Shown here: positions 7,766 to 15,469 of the stretch, piece after piece
Layout of the letters: the number at the start of each line of letters is the position of its first letter
How positions within the stretch are numbered: the first letter of the stretch is position 1
Assembly (NCBI GenBank): GCA_964545045.1
Contig: CAZJEN010000007.1
Coordinates: forward strand, 1 to 64,000
Length of the DNA: 64,000 nucleotides
Direction: 5' to 3'
Origin: SIG307 sp964545045
GTDB lineage: Bacteria > Bacillota > Clostridia > Lachnospirales > Lachnospiraceae
Position numbers and translations under genes: made by a program
The notes under the pieces: model-generated
Told to the model about the DNA's origin: nothing
The model's input: the letters and a program-made list of their open reading frames with translations, nothing else
Databases searched by the model: none

Positions 7766-10051
7766 ATGGGAATCGGATTATCGGGTATGGTATCCGGACT
7801 TGATACGGATACGCTCATTAAACAGCTTATGTCTGCGGAGCGGACAAGAGTGACAAAAGTAGAAGGAAAAATTACGAAAAACGAATGGAAGACGGAAAAG
7901 TGGAAGGATTTGAATACGAAGATTTATTCTTTGTATACCGGTTCTCTTTCCAAGATGAGAACCCAGGGTAATTACCTTACCAAGAAGACCGTATCTTCCA
8001 ACGAAAGTGTGGTAAAGGCAAGTGCAAGCGGTTCCGCGCCGATCGGTACCCACTATGTTACGGTAGATGCCGTTGCCAGTGCGCAGTATGTAACCGGCGG
8101 CACCTTTACTTCCGACGAGAAGTTGACGTCGAAGTCCAAGTTGGTGGATGCGGGTGTTGCGGCAGGAACGAAGATTTCAATTGCCTGCGGTGACAAGACG
8201 GCAGAGCTTGTGGTAGATGAGAATACTACCTTCACCAATCTTTCGGATGCATGTAAGTCCGCGGGTTTGAATGTGAATTTCGACGAGGCGAGACAGTGCC
8301 TGTACATCAGCTCCAGACAGAGTGGTAAGGAGAATAAGTTCTCCATTACTACCAGCACGGAGAATGCCGGCAGTGCAGAGGCTCGTAAGGGCATTTATGA
8401 GCTGGTAGGTTACAGTGCGATGTCCGACAGCGATAAGAAGGCTTTCGATGATGCCATGGCTGTGTTAGAGGCAAGCAAGTCGGATGATATCGATGCGGTT
8501 CTTGCAAAGGTAGCAAACGGTGAGACGTTAACCGCTGATGAAAAGAAGATTAACGATGCTTACGAGCTTTTGGTAAAGAAGACCGAAGAGCAGGCGGAAA
8601 AGACTGCGGAGAAGAAAGCGCAGGATGCAGTAAATGCCGATATTATCGCACAGATTAAGGAAGCGGTAACGACCGGGACTGCGGATACCGATATTTACGG
8701 TAAGGAATTTACCGCAGAGCAGATTACCGCATTGAAGGAAAAGGCAAATACAGCCGCAGAGAAGATGTATGAGGAGAGCTTCAAGAAGTTCTGCGAAAAA
8801 GAAGAGAACGCAGAGAAGTTTAAGGATGTTACCTATGCGGAGGCTGTGGCACTGAAAGAAAAGAAGGCTGCATACGAAGCTGACCCGACGGCAGAGGCGT
8901 TGACCGCAGAGGAAGAAGAGATTTTAGCGGCATTGAATCAGGTACAGGCTGAGGTGGATGCGAATGCTCTTCAGGCCACCATCGAAGAAGAGGTAAAGAA
9001 TTACAATACTTCCGAAGCGGCAAAGAAGGCTGTTACCGATGGAAAGGCAGCCATAGTTGATACCGAAAAGGCAGATGCGAAGGCGGCATTGGCAACGGAT
9101 ATTGCAAACTATGCCGACATTGAGCGCTTTGATGCTTCCGACAATGCTTTAGCGGCAATCGGTCTCGGAAACATCGACGGTTCTGCAATCGCATCCGGTG
9201 CAGGTGCAGGCGGTATGACCGTATTCGAAGCCAGTGATGCAAAGGTTACGGTAAACGGTGCGGTAATTGAGTCTTCTTCCAATACGATTTCGGTGAACGG
9301 CCTGACATTGGATTTAGTATCCGCAAAGCCGGGAGAGACGATTTCCATCGGCGTATCTCAGGATACGGACAGTGTTTACAATATGGTAAAGGATTTCGTA
9401 AAGCAGTATAACGAGGTTCTGGAAGAGTTAAATAACGCATACTACGCAGAGTCCTCCAGAGGTTATGAGCCGCTGACGGACGAGCAGAAGGATGCCATGA
9501 GTGAAACGGAAGTGGAGAAGTGGGAGAAAAAGATTAAAGACTCTCTTCTTCGCAGAGACAACACCGTAGGTTCTTTGGTGAATGCGATGCGTACCGCTCT
9601 TGACGGTTGTGTCAATATCGACGGTCAGGATTATGCACTTTCTTCCTTTGGTATCTGTACTACCAAGTACACTGAGAAGGGCAAGTTACATATTTACGGC
9701 GATCAGGACGACCCGGATGGTATGATGTACGAGGATAAGCTTCGTAAGGCTATCGAAGAGGACCCGGACAAGGTAATGGAAGTATTACAGACGCTTTCCA
9801 AGAACCTGTACGACACCATGGCTGATAAAATGAAGGCTTCCGAGCTCAGCAGTGCTCTTACCTTCTATAACGACAAGCAGATGACGAAGGAGCTTACCGG
9901 TTATAAGGAACAGCTCAAGAAGGAAGAGGATCGTCTTACGGAAATCGAAGATCGTTATTACAAGCAGTTTGCTTCCATGGAAACCGCACTCAGTAAGTTA
10001 AGCAGCCAGTCCAGTTCTTTGGCATCCATGCTGGGAATGGGACAGTACTAA
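7766..10051 (+). CDS. fliD: Flagellar filament cap protein FliD
   Basis: A 761-residue hook-associated protein 2. The N-terminus (GIGLSGMVSGLDTDTLIKQLMSAE, residues 2-25) and the C-terminal coiled coil (KEQLKKEEDRLTEIEDRYYKQF, then METALSKLSSQSSSLASMLG) are the FliD terminal domains. It forms the cap under which flagellin subunits fold. ATG 7766 follows CGGAGG. The protein is far longer than the usual 450-550 residues: an Ala/Glu/Lys-rich, probably coiled-coil insertion occupies about residues 205-460 between the two conserved surface-domain halves. The insertion has no stops and normal codon use, so it is a real extension of the cap's exposed region. Confidence 0.93.
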   Translation: MGIGLSGMVSGLDTDTLIKQLMSAERTRVTKVEGKITKNEWKTEKWKDLNTKIYSLYTGSLSKMRTQGNYLTKKTVSSNESVVKASASGSAPIGTHYVTVDAVASAQYVTGGTFTSDEKLTSKSKLVDAGVAAGTKISIACGDKTAELVVDENTTFTNLSDACKSAGLNVNFDEARQCLYISSRQSGKENKFSITTSTENAGSAEARKGIYELVGYSAMSDSDKKAFDDAMAVLEASKSDDIDAVLAKVANGETLTADEKKINDAYELLVKKTEEQAEKTAEKKAQDAVNADIIAQIKEAVTTGTADTDIYGKEFTAEQITALKEKANTAAEKMYEESFKKFCEKEENAEKFKDVTYAEAVALKEKKAAYEADPTAEALTAEEEEILAALNQVQAEVDANALQATIEEEVKNYNTSEAAKKAVTDGKAAIVDTEKADAKAALATDIANYADIERFDASDNALAAIGLGNIDGSAIASGAGAGGMTVFEASDAKVTVNGAVIESSSNTISVNGLTLDLVSAKPGETISIGVSQDTDSVYNMVKDFVKQYNEVLEELNNAYYAESSRGYEPLTDEQKDAMSETEVEKWEKKIKDSLLRRDNTVGSLVNAMRTALDGCVNIDGQDYALSSFGICTTKYTEKGKLHIYGDQDDPDGMMYEDKLRKAIEEDPDKVMEVLQTLSKNLYDTMADKMKASELSSALTFYNDKQMTKELTGYKEQLKKEEDRLTEIEDRYYKQFASMETALSKLSSQSSSLASMLGMGQY

Positions 10052-10089
10052 AATATTTTGAATGATAAGGGAAAGGAAGGTATTTGCCT

Positions 10090-10473
10090 ATGCCACCAAC
10101 AAATGCAGCAAGTTTATATCAGGGAACGAAAATTAACACAGCATCTCCAGCGGAGTTAACATTGATGCTGTACGACGGAGCAATTAAGTTCTGTAACATT
10201 GCCATGCTCGGTCTGGAAAAGAACGATTATGAGAAGGCAAGTACCTATATCATTAAGGTTCAGAATATCATTACGGAGTTCCGTTCCACGCTTGATTTCA
10301 AGTATGCGACGGCAAAGGATTTTGATGTGATTTACGAGTACATCTACGGACTTTTGGTACAGTCCAATATCAAGAAGGACATGAGCCTTTTGGAAGAGGC
10401 ACTTAACCAGATTCGTGCCATGAGAGACCTTTGGAAAGATGTGATGCGTAAGAACAATATGTATGTAAAGTAA
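10090..10473 (+). CDS. fliS: Flagellin export chaperone FliS
   Basis: A 127-residue helical protein with the FliS pattern: NAASLYQGTKINTASPAELTLMLYDGAIKFC near the N-terminus and a C-terminal ALNQIRAMRDLWKDVM helix. FliS binds the flagellin C-terminus and prevents filament formation in the cytoplasm; it can also meet FlgM and FliW. ATG 10090 lies 8 bases after AAGGAAGG; a TTG at 10084 is too close. It follows fliD by 38 bases and is followed by the structured spacer at 10485-10622. Confidence 0.95.
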   Translation: MPPTNAASLYQGTKINTASPAELTLMLYDGAIKFCNIAMLGLEKNDYEKASTYIIKVQNIITEFRSTLDFKYATAKDFDVIYEYIYGLLVQSNIKKDMSLLEEALNQIRAMRDLWKDVMRKNNMYVK

Positions 10474-10484
10474 GAATAGGATAT

Positions 10485-10622
10485 CCACGGAACAGCTGTG
10501 CAATTGTGCCCGGCTGTTCTTGTATACTACGTATACAAGAACAGTTAGATGCACACTCGCGCGATAGGAAGATGTCGCAAGCGACCGCGCTCGGCGCTAG
10601 AGTTCCGTGGACGGAACTCTAG
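10485..10622 (+). other. Structured spacer with mutually exclusive helices
   Basis: A perfect 14-bp hairpin (CTGTTCTTGTATAC 10514-10527, loop TAC, GTATACAAGAACAG 10531-10544) is enclosed by TGTGCA 10497-10502/TGCACA 10550-10555 and by CCACGGAAC 10485-10493/GTTCCGTGG 10602-10610. Two alternatives compete: GAACAGC 10490-10496 with GCTGTTC 10513-10519, and CTAGAGTTCCG 10597-10607 with CGGAACTCTAG 10612-10622 (loop TGGA). GTCGC-AA-GCGAC lies at 10574-10585. None of the stems has a T-tract, and the ribosome site of the next gene begins 15 bases downstream. It could be an RNA switch, a processing or stability element, or a cruciform repeat. Confidence 0.6.
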
Positions 10623-10648
10623 ATATATGCTATAACGGAGGAACGACA

Positions 10649-11137
10649 GTGGACAGAATTGAATTTGCAACGTGTTTTAAGGTTTTGGAGGATACGATAC
10701 AAAAGAAAGAACAGTATTTGGATGAATTGTTGGTTCTGACAAAAGGCCAGGAAACTATCTTGCTGATGGAGAAGTTTTCCATGGATGAGTTTGAGACTCT
10801 GATGGAAAAGAAGGAGCCGTATATTCAGAAGATATCCGAGTTTGATACAGGTTTCGAAGGAATTTACACAAAGATGAAGCCTGAGATGGAGCATTATAAA
10901 AAAGAATATGAGCCGAGGATTCGTGTATTGCAGGCGAAGATTAAGACAGTGCTGGAAAAGGGTGCTGCTCTTTGTACGTTGGAGGAGCAGAACAGAACCC
11001 GTTTGGAGTATTGTCTCAGAGATAAAAAGCAGGAAATCAAAACCTTTCACAAAAACAGCCGGACGGTAAGCAGCTATTATAAAAATATGTCCGGTTCGGT
11101 TTCGGATCAATCGTTTTTTATGGATAAGAAGAAGTAA
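10649..11137 (+). CDS. Probable flagellar chaperone of the FliT/FlgN type
   Basis: A 162-residue, highly charged, all-helical protein with no membrane segment or signal. The start is GTG 10649, 6 bases after GGAGGA. Heptad-like helices cover about residues 5-140 (QKKEQYLDELLVLTKGQETI; LQAKIKTVLEKGAALCTLEE), and the last 20 residues are Ser/Lys-rich and probably unstructured. Directly after fliS many Firmicutes carry fliT, the small FliD chaperone, and both FliT and FlgN have this architecture. The function is therefore inferred from position and shape; sequence similarity to a named family cannot be shown here. The structured spacer at 10485-10622 precedes it. Confidence 0.55.
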   Translation: MDRIEFATCFKVLEDTIQKKEQYLDELLVLTKGQETILLMEKFSMDEFETLMEKKEPYIQKISEFDTGFEGIYTKMKPEMEHYKKEYEPRIRVLQAKIKTVLEKGAALCTLEEQNRTRLEYCLRDKKQEIKTFHKNSRTVSSYYKNMSGSVSDQSFFMDKKK

Positions 11138-11150
11138 AGGAGGAGTTATT

Positions 11151-12908
11151 ATGAGGAAGTTTGTCAAAGGAGTGACGTTGCTTGTTTGTGCGTTGCTTGT
11201 TTCGGTTTCGGCAAAGGGAATCAATGCAAAGGCTGCGGGAAACGCAACTATGCTTCCGGACCAGTCGATTCAGGTAAATTACGAATATGAAGAAATGGTT
11301 GTTACCGCAGGGAAAAATACGGTGATTTATTATTCCGATAACGCCAATGCCACCACATGGGAAGAGGCGGAGGTCGGTGCGGACGGAAAGGCCGTATTTG
11401 ATATTTCCTGGGTAAAGGCGGGAGTGACCACCCGTGTATATTTAAAGGGAGATGCGGATACCTTGGTAACCGCACGTTATATTAATGCGGAAGAGAAGTT
11501 CTCTGCGGAATTCGTAGGTGACATTTCCGCTGCGGACGTGGTGGATGTGGAGGCCTGGAAGGACGTTTATGAGAACTATCCGCAGTTTACCAGCGAAACC
11601 GGTTATGTGTTGTTCTTTACCAAAAAGGGCGGTGCGGAGACTGCGTATTTCGATGTGGAAAATGTAGAATGGAAAAAGGGGACCTCCGGAAACTGGAGAG
11701 CCTTTAAGGAACTGAATCTGGGGCAGATGAATTCCAAGGGAGGCACCATCTATTTCCGAATCAAAGCGGTAAATGATGAAGATACACAGGATAAAATCAG
11801 CGGCAGCCGTTACAGCTCCGATGCAAAGGTCTTTTTGCAGAAGAAGGCAGTGGCACCGACGGTAAATGTAAATAATGCGGCAATGTCCATTTCCATCCGG
11901 AACGGCATGGAGTACTCCTTGAACGAAGAGGACTGGTACCTGGTACCGACCTATTCCAAGGCGGCAACGGGAAATGAAGTGTCGGTAAAGGTGGAGAATT
12001 ATGATATTTTACCGACCACCAATCAGCGTATTACGACGCTGGCTGTACCGTTTGTACTGGATGTGCCGGCAAATCGGAAGATTGATGCCACATTGGTAAC
12101 CGAATATCCGGACAAATACGAGGTACAGAGAAACGAAGCGGGCGAGATTACCGGTATTTATGTGTATGTGCGGACCGCTGCGGGACAGCGTAAATCTGCC
12201 TCCAAGACGGAGAAGGTATTGATTCCGTTTGCAAAGTCCGTGCCGGATATTATGAACGATATTACCGTGACCTATCAGAATACAAAGAGCGGAAACAGCG
12301 GTCTTGTGCTTACAAACAATACCACCACGAAGGACGGAGTGGATTACCAGTATGCGATTGTGGACGATCCGGACAATATGACCGGTGAGGAACTCAGTGA
12401 ATTAAAGTGGAGTACCTTAAAGACCACAAAGACCGTTAAGGTAAGCAGCAGTAGGGCACAGACCGGAAAGTATCTTATTTTCCGTGTGGCAGCCAAGAAT
12501 AAGGGAGAGCTTCCGTCTGAGTTTGTAAAGTATCCGTATCAGATTTTATACGATAAGGTAACCTATGCAACAATTTCCACCACGTCCTTGTATCCGGGCG
12601 GTGTGATTTCCGCAGTCACCGGTAATAACGCGATTTCCGGACAGATTACTTATACGTGGGAACGGTGTGATACGGTAAACGGTACCTATTCCACAATTAT
12701 GGTGGGAGAGGGTTATGCGGCCAGCCAATATACCATCAAAGAAAGCGATATCGGATATTATATTCGTGTAAGAATTTCCAATACCTCCGCAGTGACCGGA
12801 GAAAGCGCAAGTGTAACCAGTAAGAGCAGCGGAAAGGTGATTAAGGATCCGACGGCACCGACGCCGACACCTACCCCGACACCGAGTCCTGCACCGACAA
12901 CACCGTAG
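11151..12908 (+). CDS. Large secreted protein with Ig-like domain, unknown function
   Basis: A 585-residue protein with a clear signal peptide (residues 1-29: KFVKGVTLLVCALLVSVSAK then cleavage near AKAAG). The mature part is beta-rich and Thr/Ser/Asn-rich. Residues about 470-565 form an Ig-like repeat (ITYTWERCDTVNGTYSTI, YYIRVRISNTSAVTGES), and the protein ends in a Thr/Pro repeat tail (TPTPTPTPSP). It carries no LPXTG motif or membrane anchor. ATG 11151 follows AAAGGAGGAG, 13 bases after the FliT-like gene, so it may be cotranscribed with the flagellar genes; it could act on the cell surface or filament. I do not recognise a catalytic domain. Confidence 0.8.
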   Translation: MRKFVKGVTLLVCALLVSVSAKGINAKAAGNATMLPDQSIQVNYEYEEMVVTAGKNTVIYYSDNANATTWEEAEVGADGKAVFDISWVKAGVTTRVYLKGDADTLVTARYINAEEKFSAEFVGDISAADVVDVEAWKDVYENYPQFTSETGYVLFFTKKGGAETAYFDVENVEWKKGTSGNWRAFKELNLGQMNSKGGTIYFRIKAVNDEDTQDKISGSRYSSDAKVFLQKKAVAPTVNVNNAAMSISIRNGMEYSLNEEDWYLVPTYSKAATGNEVSVKVENYDILPTTNQRITTLAVPFVLDVPANRKIDATLVTEYPDKYEVQRNEAGEITGIYVYVRTAAGQRKSASKTEKVLIPFAKSVPDIMNDITVTYQNTKSGNSGLVLTNNTTTKDGVDYQYAIVDDPDNMTGEELSELKWSTLKTTKTVKVSSSRAQTGKYLIFRVAAKNKGELPSEFVKYPYQILYDKVTYATISTTSLYPGGVISAVTGNNAISGQITYTWERCDTVNGTYSTIMVGEGYAASQYTIKESDIGYYIRVRISNTSAVTGESASVTSKSSGKVIKDPTAPTPTPTPTPSPAPTTP

Positions 12909-12962
12909 GAAAATGCAACGAATGTAACGAGGAAATTGTGTTTCAAATAAGGAGGATGTTCC

Positions 12963-14033
12963 ATGGCAACGTTAAAAGCAGTTCCGGCACCCTTTACCAA
13001 AGGTGTGAATTTCACAAACTGGATGGAGTTCCGCAGAGCGGACCAGATCAATCCGGAGCTTTTTACAAAGCAGGATTTTATGAATGTAAAGAAGCTGGGA
13101 TGTGATGTCATTCGTATTCCGATGCATTTTGAAACCATCTGCGAGGGGATTGCGGATTACCGGATTCCGGACAGCGTATTTGCAATTTTAGACAATATTG
13201 CGGCCTGGGCGGAAGAATTAAAGCTGTATGTGATTTTTGATTTTCATAATAACTGTCACGCGGATTCCAAGACCTCGGAGGACGTGGAGAACGTACTGAC
13301 ACCGATTTGGATGCAGTTGGCAAATCGCTATAAGGATGCCACCGAATATATTGTTTACGAGCTGATGAACGAGCCTCACGGCATTCCGGTTTCCCTTTGG
13401 AATGAAGTGATTGCGCGTCTGTTTCAGAAGGTACGTGAAATTGATGCAAAGCATTATATCATTGCCGGCGGTGCGGATTGGAACAGCTTTGAGGCAATGA
13501 AACAGTTGCCCGATTTTAATGATGATAAGGTCATTTACACCTTCCACTTTTATTCTCCGCATACCTTTACCCATCAGGGAGCGGGCTGGAGCCATTTGGA
13601 GCGTGTCATCAATATTCCGTTTCCGTACAGCGCGGACCGGATGCCACCGCTTCCGGAAAATCCGACGGAGCATGAAAGAGAGTGCTTTGAAGCATATCCG
13701 CAACAGGGTACCATAGAAGAAGTGGAGAAGTTCTTTGACCAGTACGTGGAATTCAGCCTGGAGCGGAATGCACCGGTATTCTGCGGAGAGTTCGGCAGCT
13801 TTGCACCATTTGCCAAGCATGAGGACCGCGTGAACTGGTACACCATTGTAACCAATCTTCTGGCGGAGCGCGGTATTGCCCGCACCAGCTGGGACTATTA
13901 CGGCGGTTTCGGTATTTTTAAGATGGACTGGCAAGCTATGAGAGAACGCCGGAAGATGCGGGAGCTCAAGTTCCCGGAGGATCTGGATTTGGATATCGTG
14001 AAGGCGATGGGGATGAATACGGATGTAAAGTAA
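12963..14033 (+). CDS. Cytoplasmic glycoside hydrolase family 5 (endoglucanase-like)
   Basis: A 356-residue (beta/alpha)8 enzyme of the GH5 cellulase type. It shows the N-terminal GVNFTNWMEF segment, RIPMHF, DFHNNCH (about 93-99), the acid/base motif YELMNEPHG with E137, the HFYSPH strand and the nucleophile motif FCGEFGSF with E276. GH5 enzymes cleave beta-1,4-glucans, mannans or related links with retention. No signal peptide is present, so it probably acts on imported oligosaccharides. ATG 12963 follows AAGGAGGATG. It is 54 bases after the secreted protein and ends at a terminator. The exact subfamily and substrate cannot be set from the sequence alone. Confidence 0.85.
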   Translation: MATLKAVPAPFTKGVNFTNWMEFRRADQINPELFTKQDFMNVKKLGCDVIRIPMHFETICEGIADYRIPDSVFAILDNIAAWAEELKLYVIFDFHNNCHADSKTSEDVENVLTPIWMQLANRYKDATEYIVYELMNEPHGIPVSLWNEVIARLFQKVREIDAKHYIIAGGADWNSFEAMKQLPDFNDDKVIYTFHFYSPHTFTHQGAGWSHLERVINIPFPYSADRMPPLPENPTEHERECFEAYPQQGTIEEVEKFFDQYVEFSLERNAPVFCGEFGSFAPFAKHEDRVNWYTIVTNLLAERGIARTSWDYYGGFGIFKMDWQAMRERRKMRELKFPEDLDLDIVKAMGMNTDVK

Positions 14034-14059
14034 TGTTTTTGAATAGAGATTGATTTGGA

Positions 14060-14091
14060 GCACTCTCAGGTGGAATTCTGAGAGTGCTTTT
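14060..14091 (+). terminator. Terminator after the GH5 gene
   Basis: GCACTCTCAG 14060-14069, loop GTGGAATT, CTGAGAGTGC 14078-14087, then TTTT. The stem is perfect. Nearly the same hairpin, loop and downstream promoter recur at 19128-19167. Confidence 0.85.
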
Positions 14092-14099
14092 GATATAAT
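14091..14099 (+). promoter_or_regulatory. Extended -10 promoter fused to the terminator
   Basis: TGATATAAT: an extended -10 (TGn) plus consensus TATAAT at 14094-14099, starting in the last T of the terminator tract and 40 bases before the transglutaminase gene. No good -35 is visible, as expected for an extended -10 promoter. Confidence 0.65.
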
Positions 14100-14138
14100 G
14101 GTAAGTGGACGATTATTGGAAGAAAAGGCGGAGGAATT

Positions 14139-15167
14139 ATGGCAAAAGTAAACAACTATTATTACGACCAACTGAATAAAGAACAGCAGAGAGCCTACTA
14201 TGCCATGAAGGAAGGATTGCTGAATCTTAAGGACTCCTTTGCCGTGCCGATGCTTTCTCAGAAAGAGTTGTCGGATATTTATTTTCTGATTCGTATGGAT
14301 TGTCCGGAACTCTTTTATTCTGTGACTTTTACTTACAAGTATTATCCGGATTCTACAGTGGTAGAGTTAACGCCGCAGTATCTTTTTCCGAAGAACAAGA
14401 TCAAGGAACATCGTCAGGCCATGGAGGCAAGAGTGAGAAAACTGGCTCATCAGGCAGCGGATTTGGATGAGAAGGGGAAAGAACTCTTTATCCATGATTT
14501 TATCGTAAAAAATGTGAAGTACGATAAGCTGAAAAAGGAGTATTCACATGAAATCATCGGAGCCCTGGGAAACGGAGTGGCGGTTTGTGAGGGAATGGCA
14601 AAGGCGGTAAAAATTCTGTGCGATGCACTGGGTATATGGTGTATCATCGCCGTGTCTGAAGCTAATCCGGATAAAGGCATCAAATACAGGCATGCCTGGA
14701 ATGTAATTCGCATCGGCGGACAGTATTACCATCTGGATGTAACCTTTGATAACACACTTTCCAAAGATGATACGGTGCGATATGATTATGTGAATTTGTC
14801 GGATAAGCAGATTTTCAGAGATCATGAGCCGGTCATTTGGAAGGTGCCGGCTTGCAACGATAACGATCATTTTTATTACAAAGAGAAGAAAATCTCTTGG
14901 ACCACAACGGACGAGGTGCAGAACCGCACAAGACAAGCGGTGAAGAAGGGAAAGGTGCTTTTGTTCCATTGGCGGGGTGGCTATCTGACGAAGGAAGTTC
15001 TTTCGGAACTTATGGAGATATTTGACAAGGAAGCACAGGCAAAGGATAAGCGGGCATATGTTTCTGTCAATTGGCCTCAGGCAGTGCTTCGGGTACGGTT
15101 TGAGGAGGGCGTCGGTGAAGAGATGCTTGAGATGGAAGAGGCGAATGAAGGGGAGAAGTACGAGTAA
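14139..15167 (+). CDS. Transglutaminase-like (cysteine protease fold) protein
   Basis: A 342-residue cytoplasmic protein with the transglutaminase-core triad: Cys150 in GVAVCEGMAKA, His185 in KYRHAWNVI and Asp200 in YHLDVTFD. These domains hydrolyse or cross-link peptide bonds through a thioester. The N-terminal about 110 residues are helical; the C-terminal 130 residues contain a small alpha/beta region and an acidic tail. There is no signal peptide, unlike many secreted relatives, so a cytoplasmic peptidase or remodelling role is possible. ATG 14139 follows GGCGGAGG. It has its own promoter and terminator and is thus a single-gene unit. Confidence 0.8.
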   Translation: MAKVNNYYYDQLNKEQQRAYYAMKEGLLNLKDSFAVPMLSQKELSDIYFLIRMDCPELFYSVTFTYKYYPDSTVVELTPQYLFPKNKIKEHRQAMEARVRKLAHQAADLDEKGKELFIHDFIVKNVKYDKLKKEYSHEIIGALGNGVAVCEGMAKAVKILCDALGIWCIIAVSEANPDKGIKYRHAWNVIRIGGQYYHLDVTFDNTLSKDDTVRYDYVNLSDKQIFRDHEPVIWKVPACNDNDHFYYKEKKISWTTTDEVQNRTRQAVKKGKVLLFHWRGGYLTKEVLSELMEIFDKEAQAKDKRAYVSVNWPQAVLRVRFEEGVGEEMLEMEEANEGEKYE

Positions 15168-15183
15168 TCGTACTTCTTTTTTT
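15155..15183 (+). terminator. Terminator overlapping the transglutaminase stop codon
   Basis: GAAGTACGA 15155-15163, loop GTAA (the stop codon lies in the loop), TCGTACTTC 15168-15176, followed by T7. A perfect, very compact terminator that uses the last codons of the gene as its 5' arm. Confidence 0.9.
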
Positions 15184-15245
15184 ACACAAATATTCATTTG
15201 CCTCAAACTTAAGACAAAATTATGCCATAAATTTCAAGATTATTA

Positions 15246-15274
15246 TTGTAACTTTATGTAATATAAGCTATAAT
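15246..15274 (+). promoter_or_regulatory. Promoter of the glucuronoxylanase gene
   Basis: TTGTAA 15246-15251, 17 bases, TATAAT 15269-15274. The start of transcription would be near 15281, giving a leader of about 190 bases before the xylanase ATG. Confidence 0.75.
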
Positions 15275-15289
15275 TTATGTGTATGCGCA

Positions 15290-15303
15290 TGTAAACGCTT
15301 ACA
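15290..15303 (+). promoter_or_regulatory. cre-like catabolite-control operator
   Basis: TGTAAACGCTTACA is a near-palindrome agreeing with the catabolite responsive element consensus bound by CcpA and other LacI-family regulators. It begins 16 bases after the -10, just past the expected transcription start, a position that gives repression when preferred sugars are present. Confidence 0.75.
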
Positions 15304-15365
15304 AAATCTTGGGGTTACCTGAAAAAGTGCACCTATTCATCCGGCTTATACGGAAATACATACAA

Positions 15366-15374
15366 GAAAGGAGG
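15366..15374 (+). promoter_or_regulatory. Strong Shine-Dalgarno without a gene (possible mRNA stabiliser)
   Basis: GAAAGGAGG lies in the leader about 95 bases before the xylanase start, and no start codon at proper distance opens a reading frame. In Bacillus cry3A such an orphan SD (STAB-SD) binds 30S subunits and protects the mRNA 5' end. The actual gene uses the weaker AAAGGAAA just before 15470. Confidence 0.4.
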
Positions 15375-15469
15375 ATTTACTGCACAACATCCGGCAAGTC
15401 GTTGGAATTTGCACTAAGAAGGTAAAAATTTTGAAAAACTATTTTAATGTATGAAAGGAAAAATGTTTC

